Positions 54,161-64,000 of a DNA stretch of 64,000 nucleotides are shown piece by piece. Each line of letters begins with the position of its first letter. Position 1 is the first letter of the stretch. Made by a program: the position numbers and the translations under genes. Origin of the DNA: Alnus glutinosa (taxonomy: Eukaryota; Streptophyta; Magnoliopsida; Fagales; Betulaceae); assembly GCF_958979055.1 (NCBI RefSeq), contig NC_084896.1:26398001-26462000 (forward strand), given 5' to 3'. The notes beneath the pieces are model-generated. The model did no database searches. It was not told the DNA's origin and saw only the letters and a program-made list of their open reading frames with translations.

Positions 54161-55240
54161 TATATTTTTTTAATATAATTATTACTCTTATTTTTATGTC
54201 TAGTGGTCAGATCGAGCTTCGTCTACCAGCGTAAATCAGATCCGGTTCTACCGAAAATCCATTGGAAAAATAGGCTTCTTCGGTCACTACCGGTCTTTCG
54301 GGTTCCATCGGAAATCAACGGTAGATCCGGTCACCGGGATTCAAAAAATCATTCACAAATCAAACCCAAGAATCACAATCCAAACCCAAAACAGAGGAAA
54401 AATCATTCACAATCTAAACCCAAGAATCACAATCCAAACCCAATACAAACACAAAATGTAAATCTAACCTAAGAATTTCACTTACCAAAAAAAAAAAAAA
54501 TTCAAAGATCTGTACGGTGGTTTGGAAGAGAGTGGTGTCGAGGAGGCCGAAGAGGGGGAGAGAAAGAGAGAGGAAGAGAGAATCGGCCGGAAATCCATGT
54601 ATTCCGACCAGATCTGTCTCTGTATCCAGACAAAGATCTGGCCGGGCGTGGGTTTCGGCCGGACATCCGACCTTCCGTTTCAGATCGAACCTCAACGACG
54701 TCACCGACTCGTGTCCAGATCCCATCGTCCCGTTCCCGTCGCCCATCTCAGTCGTCGGCCGGAGAGAGAAGAAGAAGAACGAGAGGGAGAGGGAGAGATA
54801 AGGTCGGACTCGAGAGAGAGATTTTTTTTTATGAAGGGATAGAGATCGTTCTGGGTCTTTCTTTTTTAAAAAAATAAAAATAAAATAAAAAATAAAAAGT
54901 TCAAACGTAAGGATTTCATTAAATTTCCAAATGGTTTTCCTAAAATAGTTTGGAAAAAAAAAAGGAAAAAAAAATTCAAACGGTTTTTTTAAAAAGTCTG
55001 GAAATTCAAATTTCTAGACGGTTTTTCCAAACCGTTGCAATTTATTATTTTACGAACGGTTTCAAAAAACCGTCAGTAAATTTTTTTTTCTAGACGGTTT
55101 CAAAAAGCCGTCAGTAAAAAATTTTTTCTAGACATTTTTTAAAACCGTCTAGAAAAAAACCTTCAATAAATGAGAGTTTTTTTTGTAGTGAAGTCTAGTT
55201 TTACTCAATCAAGTGAATGTTGTGCGAGAGTACTAGACTT
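52795..55240 (+). pseudogene. F-box/FBA array copy F8, multiply frameshifted and split by a CACTA element
   Basis: The F-box (LLQDLQIDILVRLPVKSLLR) and about 100 residues are open from 52795. Compared with F4 there is then a small insertion near 53092-53100, a duplicated GGCTGCA near 53208, a deletion of about 45 bp near 53378, further small indels near 53420, 53605 and 53762, and finally insertion of a 1286-bp CACTA element at 53904 within the codons for MNTYVQSL. The gene resumes at 55193 with TCTAGTTTTACTCAATCAAG. A truncated F-box product of about 123 residues is the most it could give. It groups with F4, F6 and F7. Confidence 0.92.
53904..55189. mobile_element. Non-autonomous CACTA (En/Spm) element with AAG TSD
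   Basis: Begins CACTACAAAAAAA and ends TTTTTTTTGTAGTG, the canonical CACTA terminus, and is flanked by the 3-bp duplication AAG (53901-53903 and 55190-55192). Subterminal regions carry many copies of GACGGTTT / AAACCGTC (for example near 53927, 54050, 55016, 55090), the expected transposase-binding repeats. No transposase is encoded; the GC-rich centre (54520-54800) has short frames with no recognised domain. The F-box sequence is rejoined exactly if element and one AAG are removed, so the boundary is secure. Confidence 0.96.
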
Positions 55241-55854
55241 CTTCAAGGGAAGCAAGTTTGGGTTTGGTGAGAATGACACTATTGATTTAAGGGATTGAGA
55301 ACGGTTGAAGCAGTTTTTCTCAGGTATGCCACTGGACAATTGTGTTTGTTCTTTTTTTTTTTTTTTTTCTAATTGAATAAGAAAAAGGGTTACAATGGAG
55401 GATCCAACCCACTTCTGATCCGAACGAAAGAGAAAGTGTTGCTTAGTGCTTATTTATGTTTTGTCACATTATTTGGACAAGAGTTTTATTGTTAGTTGCA
55501 AAGTCAAATCATTACTAAAGGCAATTTTTCATGAATGATATTCCCCATATTTTATTTGCGCTTTCACAATAAAAGTGAGTCATTTCACTATGTTAGAGCA
55601 CTAGCACAATCTCCCAATCATTTTCTCTAAATTTAGGAAATAAAACTACTTTTTGATTCCCTATAAAAAAACATTCACAATAAATTCACTTATATTTCTC
55701 TATATCAATTAAATAATCTTTCTTACTCTTATTTTATTCTTTTTTCTCTTTCCTACTTTTTACTCTATCAATTAAATAATTTTTTTATTAAAATATTAGA
55801 TTTGAAATGGATAGTAGACATGTATATATAAGGAATTACTGTTCATTCCCAACC
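55193..55854. other. F8 3' flank and MITE-like DNA
   Basis: 55200-55590 is the array 3' flank (GAGAACGGTTGAAGCAG, GTTAGTTGCAAAGTCAAATC) with a T-rich insertion near 55352-55430. From about 55594 (AGAGCACTAGCACAATCTCC) an AT-rich stretch begins that may pair with 59800-59908 (its reverse complement starts CACTAGCAACAATAACCC), i.e. an outer MITE into which the Mutator-like element inserted; this pairing is weak. Confidence 0.45.
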
Positions 55855-56921
55855 GAGTAATTCTACACGGCGCTTAAAATTCCATTAATCGTTCATCAGT
55901 GCTAACGTGGCACCATGCCATGTTAACACTTTTTCTTTTTCTTTTTTAGAAAAAAAAAATTGAAAAACCTGCGTGCATCGAAAAGTACTAAAAGGCCAAG
56001 CCATTTTTCTTTACCAAAAACCTCCCTCTCTCGATCTCTCCATCTCCTCCCTCAACGCCACCGTTGACCACCCATGAAGCCGCCACTGGTACGTCCAACT
56101 CCATCTCCGGTTCGACTCCGACAGTTCTTCATCTCCAGAACGTCGAAGCTCCATCTCCAGCCGTTCTCCATCTCCTGTTCATCTCCAACGGATCCGATGA
56201 CCCAAACACCGTACCGCCAATCAGAGAATCCAAACTTGTATCTGTTTTACTTTCTTTTTTTTTTTGTGTTCTCTTTGGATTTTGGTTTTTGGCGTCGATT
56301 CGTTATTTTTATGCATTGATCTGTTGGTTTTTCTTGGCGTCAATCTGTTAATTTTATGAAGAAAAAAAGAACACTGCAGAGGAAAAATGTTCCTCAACTT
56401 ATTGTTTATATTATATTTATTTGGGTTAAATTTGTTGTCCTCTGCTGCTCTAAATTTTTACAGTGCCTTCCTGCCACTTGCTTCAACATGCTCTGAATTG
56501 TTCCAAGTATGATTGCGTGCTAAGGCTGCTCTCCGCTGCTGTGATGGCCAGGAAGGCTGATACGAAAAAAGAGGTATGTGTTGGTCTGATGTTGTTTTGT
56601 CAAATGGAGGTTTTTGGTTTCTCTTTTGATTATGGGTTGATTTTCAATTTGGTTATTTGAAATTGGTATTCTGTGCTTTGTGTGGAGTATTTTGGAAGTC
56701 AGATTTTTTTTTTTCTTAAAAAAAACAAAACAAAAATTTATGGAGGTTTGGTTATGAATTTGGTGAGTTCAGTTTTGAGTGTTTTAGAAATTGGTTTTGT
56801 TCTGTGAGTCATTTAGGGATTTCTGATTAAAAGTTTCATAATTGTTGGCTAGCAAAGACTGTTAAACTGTCTTCAGTTCTTTTCTTTTTTTGGCAATCGA
56901 ATAAAAATGAAAGAAAAGGGG

Positions 56922-56957
<36 letters not shown>

Positions 56958-57281
56958 CTCCAAGTTTTAATATGATATTTTCATTCAGATTTTTTCATGT
57001 CCCTTGCTGAGTTGATGATTTTTCTAATAAAAGTTCAAACTTTTGTTCAAGAAAACCACTAAACAACATATTCACATATAGTACAATGAGGCTTATAGAA
57101 ATTCTAAAAAATGCCCATATAACTGACTATCGAATATTGGTAAGAGGGAAATGAAGGAAATGGTATTTTATATTTGAGAATAAATCAAAACTATTATGTT
57201 TGATGTGTGATAGGATGAGTATGAGCTACAGAAATCACATGCTTTATTTGTTAATTTGAAATCATTTGTCTGTTGATTTAG

Positions 57282-57650
57282 ATGTCGTTGAATTGGTCAT
57301 TCTTGGGAAATGGCAGTGAAGAGTCGCGGGAATGCTATTGTGGTATGAGAACATATCTGAGGATTTCATGGACGGAGAAAAATCCGGGAAGAAAGTTCTT
57401 TGGATGCGCTCAATACAGCAAAAGCCCACATTGCAAGTATTTTGAATGGTTTGAACCGCGCATTTGTGAACGTGGCAGTAAGCTTGTATACGAAATGAGG
57501 GCGAGGATTAAGACTATGGAAGAAGAACTTCGTAAACATGCCAAAAAAGAGAAGCGATCAAATATCATTTTGTTTGTGTGTCATGGGGATTATATGTTGT
57601 ACTTTTGTTTGCTTTTATGTATTCATTTTAGATCACGTTTGTTTATTTAG
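57282..57650 (+). CDS. zf-GRF zinc-finger protein (122 aa), inside the Mutator-like element
   Basis: Residues 16-62 match the GRF-type zinc finger of plant At4g04775-like proteins: ECYCGMRTYLRISWTEKNPG with RKFFGCAQYSKSPHCKYFEW. Likely metal ligands are Cys18, Cys20, Cys42 and Cys51. Residues 68-93 look like a short coiled coil (LVYEMRARIKTMEEELRKHA), and 95-118 are hydrophobic, a possible membrane anchor, both usual for this group. GRF fingers can bind single-stranded DNA in other proteins; the role of the short plant proteins is unknown. An AG acceptor directly before the ATG (TGATTTAG) suggests it may be the last exon, with an upstream exon near 56463-56573 (GCTCTCCGCTGCTGTGATGG... ending in GAG|GTATGTG). 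Start codon and exon structure are uncertain. Confidence 0.72.
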   Translation: MSLNWSFLGNGSEESRECYCGMRTYLRISWTEKNPGRKFFGCAQYSKSPHCKYFEWFEPRICERGSKLVYEMRARIKTMEEELRKHAKKEKRSNIILFVCHGDYMLYFCLLLCIHFRSRLFI

Positions 57651-59464
57651 TAGCAACAAATAAAATTGGTCATGATTGTATATGAGCGTGAATGCTTTTT
57701 GTTTTATGTAATTAGTTGTAATTTTATTTCTTGGACCTTAAGGACGTAGAATGGAGTATCTTCATAATTGTTTCTTGTTTTGTCGTCCACATGAAGAACG
57801 ATTCGTAATGGTAATCTCATCATTCGGATGCTTAATTGAGCAAATTGTTATATGAGTTTGTAATTTGTGATTTGATTGCAATGTTAATCGGTTGCAACAT
57901 CTATTTTTTTTAGTAAGTCAGCATCCAACTTTTAGGTAGTGTTTTGAAGTTAAAACATGAGAGCAACTTTTTAGAAGACTTATGCCTTGCCGCAAATGAT
58001 GCAAATAGAAACTCCCATGAGGCACATGTTGCTAACATGTAAGGTTATCAAGTGAATCTTTCTTCCATGAAATTCAATATTTGTATCAAGAGTAAACATA
58101 GAAATTGGCAATTTTATTTTTCTCTCAACAATATTTATGTTGTTGTGAACTCAAAAGCTTTTAGGAACTCAAAATTTTCCCCATGTAAAGATGTATCTAA
58201 AACAACATTGCTGCTAGTTAGCAGGTTGTAGCATAGAAAAAGTTGTGAGATCATATAAGAAATAAAATCTTAATTCAACATGCATGAAAATATTAGTTTT
58301 TGCTCAACTGCAGAAGAAGCGAAGGCCAGAAGCGAACCTTCTGCTTGAAAATGATTTCTCAAATCCACATCAATTATACATGGTGATGTACATGTTCGAA
58401 TATCTACAACCATGTTCAAAGTCTAAATTTCTCGTTTCTCCTTAAACCATATACAGGTCTTCAGCATCTCTTTTCTTCTTTCTCTTAGATCAGCACATTA
58501 TGGCTTTTAGTCTCTATTTGAATGGCTACTATTTCCAACTAACTTCTAACCAGCTTACCTCTGTTAATTTCTATCTATATCAAAACGAATAAAACAAAGT
58601 TAAAAGAAAACAACTATGAATAATAATATGCACTAATATTTGAAGCGAAACTAAAGGAAGAATGAAACACCTAATATATCACTTTGAGAGTCAATTTCAA
58701 GGGGCAAAACATCATCAATTGGAAGTTGTGTCAACGAATGATCACTTTCGCATTCATTCCCCAATACAGATAGCGACAAGTCCATCTATGAGTTATTCCA
58801 CGGAAACATCTAACTAGTTAATATAAAAAATAATAAATAAATAAATATACAAACTTTATGACAAGTTAGTGGCAAAAAAGAAGTTTATTTTGTAAGGGTG
58901 AACAATTCAACAATAAGAAACTTCTGCATCAAAATAAAGCTTCAAACTTTTCTTCTAATCTTAATTTAATTTTTTTTTTTTTGTGAGAGAGAGAATCAAT
59001 GCATGATATTTTGAATAAGTATATAATAGAGATCAATTGATGAGCAAGAAATAAACATTCCCAAAACAAAATAAAATAACAAAAACAAAAACAAATATAA
59101 GTGTTTAGTCCTACACCAAAAGAAAAAAGAATCAAAATAACTATAATCTTCAACAACAAAATCAACTTTAGGAGTATTTCTTTCATAAAAGGAGTTATCA
59201 ACTCCAAAAACCATCTCTTTATTCTACTTTCCTCAGTTTTTCAAGTGCCTATGTCATTTCAGTAACCATCACATATAAAGGAAAGATCATTCCAATTTGT
59301 AAGTACAGATTATCTAAAATATTAAAAGCACCTTGTGAAAAATGTCAAGTGTGGAATTTTTTTTTCCCCGACAAAAAAGAAAATAAAAATTTATACCCAG
59401 AGAAAATTTATACCCAATAAAGTGTGGAAGCACCTTGTGATAAAGTGTGGAGAACGGCTGGAGA
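57651..59464. other. Interior of the Mutator-like element 3' of the zf-GRF frame
   Basis: AT-rich, with only short frames (for example minus-strand frames at 58929-59214 dominated by hydrophobic residues). No transposase motif was seen. Confidence 0.5.
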
Positions 59465-59989
59465 TCCGGTAACTTTTGGCCGGAGATGGAGAACTGTCGG
59501 AGTCAAACCGGAGATGGAGAACGGCCAGAGATCCAGTGACTTTTGGCCGAAGATGGAGCTAGATGTACCGGTGGCGGCTTCATGGGTGGTTGACAGTGGC
59601 GTTGAGGGAGGAGATGGAGAGAGGGAGGTTTTTTGGGGGAAAATGATTTTGGGAAAGAAAAATGGCTTGATCTTTTACTTTTCAAAGCACGCAGGTTTTT
59701 CATTTTTTTTTTTTAAATAAATAAATAAGTCACGCCACGTCAACACCGATGGACGATTGATGGAATTTTAAGCACCGTGTAGAATTACTCTTCCCAACAT
59801 TCTCATCTAAATATAGGACATCTGCTGTGGGAGGTTTTTTTTTTGTGTTTTTCATGAAATTTTTCCTAAATATAGGGAAGGGAACCAATATAGGGTTATT
59901 GTTGCTAGTGATGTTATACCTGAAGCTGAAGATACGCGCCCTTCGCAAGTTTTCGTAAATGGGGCTACCCATTTGGTTGATGAAAGAAA

Positions 59990-60830
59990 GGGAAAAGTGC
60001 CCATATTTCTCTCAAGTTACCATTAAATTGTCTATGTCTTCCCAAACTATAAATTGTATCAATGTCGCCCCTCAAACTACCAAAAAATTGTAGAAGTCTA
60101 TGGGCTCATTTCACTCTCAAAAGACACCTTGAGAGAGAAGGGGTATCCATGGCTTATAAAGTGCTCATGTCAAGTTAATTTTGTCGATGTGGAACACTTT
60201 AACATGCCCCATCATGTGTGGCAACTTTGGTCAAGCACGTGTTCAACATACGAGAGGGAAAGACCCATCATCACAAAAGACCCGCTATGATACCATGTAG
60301 AAGTTCATGGGCTCATTTCACTCTCAGAAGACGCCTTGAGAGATGAGAGGTGTCTATGGCTTATAAAATGCCCAGGTCAAGTTAATTTTGTCGATGTGGA
60401 AGACGTTAACAAAAATGTCAATGTCCTCCCTAAGACCAACAAAAAGACAAAAATGACCACAAATTTTTTTCAATAAGACAAAAAGTCCTTATAATTTTTT
60501 AATTTTTTTATAAAAAAAAACTAAAACCAACAAAATAATTAAGAAAAAAGGGAAAAAAAATGAAAAAAAAAAACTGAAAATTATATAATTTTTTTTTTTA
60601 AAAAAAAATAACTGAAAAATATAAAAACAATTTTTATTTTTTTATAACTTTTTGTTATTTTAGATTTTTTTAAAAAAATAATAATAATTTTTTAGTTTTT
60701 TTTAAAAAATTTTAATAATTTTATGAATAGTATTTTCGTCATTAGGGAGGACTTTGACACAATTGATAATTTGGGAAGATATTGACAATGAGGTAGTAGT
60801 TTGAGGGAGTTATATATATTTAACCCATAA
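59990..60830. mobile_element. MITE with internal direct-repeat insert
   Basis: Related to the element at 20146-20750: shares CTTCCCAAACTATAAATTGT, AAGACCAACAAAAAGACAAA AATGACC and the right-arm TATTTTCGTCATTAGGGAGG. The right arm is the inverted counterpart of the left. It is inserted in the F9 relic. A segment of about 310 bp (60090-60402) not in the 20-kb copy carries a direct repeat. Confidence 0.75.
60090..60402 (+). repeat. Direct repeat of about 105 bp inside the MITE
   Basis: 60090-60194 and 60297-60402 are near-identical (TGTAGAAGT.CATGGGCTCA, then TTTCACTCTC, CCTTGAGAGA, GTCAAGTTAATTTTGTCGAT GTGGA). The spacer includes CACATGATGGGGC-type and GGTATCATAGCGGG-type sequence on the reverse strand. 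The origin is unknown; it is absent from the related MITE at 20146-20750. Confidence 0.8.
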
Positions 60831-60908
60831 AAAATTATGACGTAATGGAATCTTGGACTAAACAATGCACTATTGATTTGAGGGATCGGGGAGGGTTTTG
60901 GCCATGGG

Positions 60909-61125
60909 TAGGGGTGTAAACGAGCTGAACTACTCGTGAGCTTACTCGAGATCGGCTCGAATAAACTCGACTCGTGCTCGAATCGATTATTAAATGAGCA
61001 ACTCGTGAACACAAAAATCAAACTCGATTATTAAACGATGCAAACTCATATAAACTCGACTCGACTCGACTAAAGCTCGTGAACCCGCTCGTATAAGGAT
61101 CGACTCGTTTATTAAGGCTCGACTC

Positions 61126-61221
<96 letters not shown>

Positions 61222-63710
61222 TTGTTAATATATAACTTATTTTTATAATATAATATATTAATAAACAATATACTATATATAAGCATAAATTAAGTAATAA
61301 ATTCATACTAATACAATGATTGAATGTCTAGATGATAAATTGATTCATATAATCCCAGATTAAGTAATTAGGATTAAAATCACCAATTTGTTAATTATAA
61401 TCACAAATTACGTATTATCATTACAATTTAGATCACGTGCTCATATAATCTAAAATTGTTCCATATAATCATTAGATATGATTATATGACCTAAGTATTA
61501 TCATTAAATACATATGATCATATGATTATATAATAATTATCATTGTTAATGTTATTAACTCAATATATGATAGTTAATATTTATATTGACTATTGTTACA
61601 ATTTTCTATCATTAGATACTTAAGAATCATTATATCACATTTTATGATTCAAAATCAAATGATAATACTTTTTTGTTCGAGATCATATGATACGATCATT
61701 AGTTATATATTAAGTATGTAATTATATACATTTCGTATATAGATTATGAGTAGGTATATAAATTATGAATTGTTTGTATCATAATTTATAAATGTATAAT
61801 TAGAAAATTAGTTATAGGTTTGAGTATATACAATCACATTATAATATTCATATAATTACAAATTAAGTTATGAATATTAAACAATTAAGTAGGTGCTAAA
61901 AGCAACCTAATCAAGTATAATTCAACTAATTGGATCACTTGGGAAGAGAAAAAAAAAATGTATTTTAAAATTAAAAGTCTAAGTTCATAAGAAGATTAAA
62001 TACAAATTTAATGAATTATTGATTTCAAAAATTATTTGATATTAAATTGCAATCTCATAATTATAAAGGATCTTGGTAATGAAAATATGGAAATAGGATT
62101 GACCAAATACACCTAATAAACAAAGATTTTATTATTTCAAATTTTTCATTAAAGATTTTACAATCAAACTTTCCTTAATTATCTAAAAGAATCTTCTTCT
62201 TCTTCTTCTTCTTTTTTTTTTTTTTGGAAAATTCTATTTTACATAGTTACATGATCTCATTCACTCTTGATTTTTTTAAATCACAAGACAAAATCAAAAG
62301 GAAAATAATTTTTTTTTTTGAACGAAACAATCTAAGTTTAATTTCACTAAAATCTCATTAAATTTCACTCAAAGCTCTCTCAAAATTCTCCTATAATCAG
62401 CAAGCCCTTAGTTTTGCCAAATTCTTCCCTCTAAAAGTCACACACGTTGCATAAAAAATTTGAAAAATTATTCTTAATTTCTTTAAAAAATCTCATTAAT
62501 TAAAGACTTAAACCTAAAATCTCATTATTTCATTGCATTGAACACATTCCTTAAATTTGATTTAACAAAAATAAATACGATATATTATTGATTTCAAATA
62601 TTTGATGATATTAAATTGAAATCTTATAATTATAAAGGATATGGGCAAATGCAAATATGGTAATTGTATTGACCAAATTCACCTAATAAAAAAAATAATT
62701 ATCTTTTAAAATTTTCACTAAAATCTCTCTCAAATTTTTTTTTTTATTTTTTGGCCCTCCCTTAATTTTGAAAAAATCCCCCCCCCCCCCCCCCCCTTCT
62801 AAAAGTCACAAACCATTTAAAAATTAAACTAAAATTAAAATTTTGAAAATTTATTTCAAAAATTACATTAATTAAAAACCTAAAACCTAAAAGACAAATC
62901 TACCTAATAAAAAAAACAACTCACCACCGACAGATCCCCACCTTTAGCTGTACAAGCCCACTAGCTCAACTATAAACATTTACACAAAACTGTGCGTTTA
63001 ACAAAAGTCTTCTATTAATTACATTTATTTCAAGATGCTTCTTAGATACGCAGTACGCTAGTCCAACTGTTGAACACAACGGCACATTTCTCCATCTGAT
63101 CGCACTGCTCGAGGTTGGCTTTCACACGTCTCAATACTTCACATCACGCACGCCTAAGTGCCTAACGTCTAATTTCACAAGTCTCTCCAAATTATCTTTT
63201 CTTTGCAACCTGCCGAATACTCAATTTCCTCCTTCTTCGCCTTTCTTCCTCTACCTCTTACAAAACATCAAGCAAAGGTCTTGATCTCAGTCGTTCCGTG
63301 GGCCGCCATCTTCGGGTAATGTTCCGGCGTTGGGTATAACGTGGTTGGGAGAGAGATTCAAGGGGCTAAAGGGGCAAAGCTAGGCGTGTCGCTGGCCATC
63401 GCAGTAGTCTCCGACAAGAGAGCACGTCGGAGAAGCCATCACACAGTTCCCGACCTTTGGGCGGTGAACTCGTACCGTTTGGGTGCCAGCCGTTTCTGTT
63501 GCTTAAACCTAGCCGAGTCGAGCCAATTACCCGAGCTCATGCTCGTCTAATTGGTGAGCTCGAGCTCGATCTCGCACAAGGTTTAACCCTTGGCGAGCCG
63601 ATCTCGATCATAGTTTCTTGGCTCGTCCCAAGCTCGAGCTCGAATAAAACTTGAACGAGCCGATCTCGAACAAGCACTACTCGCTCAAGATCGGCTCGTT
63701 TACACCCCTA
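60909..63710. mobile_element. Non-autonomous hAT element, 2.8 kb, with 8-bp TSD
   Basis: Perfect 17-bp terminal inverted repeats TAGGGGTGTAAACGAGC at both ends, flanked by exact 8-bp duplications GCCATGGG (60901-60908 and 63711-63718). Subterminal DNA on both sides is rich in GCTCGA/TCGAGC and ACTCGACTCG motifs, the expected binding repeats. The interior is AT-rich with a long (TA)n run and no transposase frame; a GC-richer segment at 63280-63560 has a short frame (63341-63550) of no known family. It interrupts the F9 relic, which is rejoined when the element and one duplication are removed. Confidence 0.96.
61127..61216 (+). repeat. (TA)n microsatellite
   Basis: About 45 TA units inside the hAT element, near its left subterminal region. 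Confidence 0.97.
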
Positions 63711-63784
63711 GCCATGGGAGACAATTAGTTTTATGAACAAAATATTTCTCCTTCCAATTGTGAGCAAGGGAAAAAAATTAGTGT

Positions 63785-63890
63785 TATATGGTCCCCAAGG
63801 GGTAGATCAATCAGCTAGGGACTACGTTTCATGAAGCAGAGGTCACTAGTTCGAACCTCCCTCCCCTTCTTATGTGGACACGTAAAAAAA
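63785..63890 (+). mobile_element. tRNA-derived SINE in the F9 relic
   Basis: Plus-strand copy: GGGTAGATCAATCAGCTAGG (A-box side), ATGAAGCAGAGGTCACTAGT TCGAACC (B-box side), TTATGTGGACACGT and an A run at 63882-63897. It is inserted where other F-box copies read ATGATCCCAAGACCAATAGATTCC (within the codons for LYDPKTNRF). The target duplication is not cleanly visible. Confidence 0.88.
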
Positions 63891-64000
63891 AAAAAAATAA
63901 TAAATTCCTTCATCTTGGAATTAGAAATATAGCAGTGTGCGTATTATGAATACATATGTTCAAAGTCTAGTTTACTCAATCAAGTAAATGTTGTGCGAGA

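Larger units (their letters stand above)
55855..59790 (+). mobile_element. Long-TIR Mutator-like element carrying a zf-GRF gene (3.9 kb)
   Basis: Ends are inverted: GAGTAATTCTACACGGCGCT on the left against GAGTAATTCTACACGGTGCT from the reversed right end. Pairing is strong for about 57 bp and then continues with gaps for roughly 300 bp per arm (for example ACCTGCGTGC, AAGCCATTTTTCTTT, CCACCCATGAAGCCGCCAC). Flanks are 9 bp: TTCCCAACC at 55846-55854 and TTCCCAACA at 59791-59799, one mismatch. A 9-bp duplication and long TIRs mark Mutator-like elements. It holds no MuDR-type transposase frame that I can see but does carry a zf-GRF reading frame at 57282-57650, so it is a non-autonomous or Pack-MULE-like element. 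Confidence 0.88.
59909..64000 (+). pseudogene. F-box/FBA array relic F9, split by three insertions (runs off right edge)
   Basis: Pieces of an F-box gene in order: 59909-59989 (VIPEAEDTRPSQ-type codons then AAATGGGGCTACCCATTTGG TTGATGAAAG), 60831-60908 (TGGAATCTTGGACTAAACAA TGCACTATTGATTT), 63711-63790 (GAGACAATTAGTTTTATGAA, TTGTGAGCAAGGG), and 63896-64000 (ATTCCTTCATCTTGGAATTA, GTATTATGAATACATATG). The F-box and the first half are missing. In the first piece ACCCATT-GGGTTGG is fused to CATTTGGTTGATG, an internal deletion at a short homology. A MITE, a hAT element and a SINE separate the pieces. The relic continues past the window end. Confidence 0.9.

Noticed and set aside
54517-54842. Arg/Glu-rich frames in the CACTA centre
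   Set aside because: Low-complexity GA-rich DNA with no transposase motif; overlapping frames in both registers are equally open.
60990-61286. ORF with an (Ile-Tyr)n tract on the minus strand
   Set aside because: It is a translation of the (TA)n microsatellite in the hAT element.
63785-63890. Possible tRNA genes (B-box GTTCGAACC at 10950, 30650, 36435, 63850)
   Set aside because: They are SINE bodies with A or T tails and target duplications; no complete cloverleaf could be drawn.
11709-64000. Calling this the S-locus
   Set aside because: No S-RNase or receptor partner is seen in the window, and the F-box sequences do not match the SFB or SFBB N-termini that I know. Only the superfamily is supported.

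Overview
The window is nuclear DNA from a flowering plant, very probably a eudicot and probably a woody rosid. The evidence is GT-AG introns, plant-type mobile elements (Ty3/gypsy chromovirus, CACTA, hAT, Mutator-like, tRNA-derived SINEs), AT-rich intergenic DNA, and F-box/FBA genes of the plant At3g23880/CPR1/S-locus-F-box superfamily. I cannot name the species; Fagales is a guess only. There are no operons, ribosome binding sites or CRISPR arrays.

Layout. 1-1.6 kb: decayed hAT-derived zinc-finger MYM/DUF4371 transposase-like pseudogene (minus). 2.5-4.7 kb: two inverted-repeat elements. 5.07-9.93 kb: an intact 14-exon, 345-residue nucleotide-sugar transporter of the CMP-sialic acid transporter-like group, with a small hAT MITE in intron 12. 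11.7-64 kb: a tandem array of at least nine related intronless F-box/FBA genes, all on the plus strand (starts near 11.7, 16.7, 21.8, 28.5, 32.6, 42.7, 49.0, 52.8 kb and a 5'-truncated relic from 59.9 kb). The first six are open reading frames of 396-408 residues; the seventh has two frameshifts; the eighth has many indels and a CACTA element; the ninth is a truncated relic split by a MITE, a 2.8-kb hAT element and a SINE.

The array grew by segmental duplication: flanks repeat in blocks (F2-F3 interval versus F4-F5 interval; F4 5' flank versus F7 5' flank; F6 3' flank versus F7 3' flank). Because paralogous flanks can be compared, several insertions have a visible empty site in the sister copy (SINE at 30.6 kb, MITE at 20.15 kb, poly-A retroposon at 26.9 kb). 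Other elements with convincing boundaries are a Ty3/gypsy chromovirus (36787-42318, TSD AGATG), a CACTA element (53904-55189, TSD AAG), a hAT element (60909-63710, TSD GCCATGGG), Mutator-like MITEs with exact 9-bp TSDs (24530-25206 and 25974-26144), and a 3.9-kb long-TIR Mutator-like element carrying a zf-GRF gene (55855-59790).

Functionally the F-box proteins should act as substrate receptors of SCF ubiquitin ligases: a nearly invariant N-terminal F-box joined to a more variable FBA domain. The array resembles, in architecture only, S-locus F-box or NLR-like diversifying clusters; no S-RNase or other partner gene is visible here, so any recognition role is inference.
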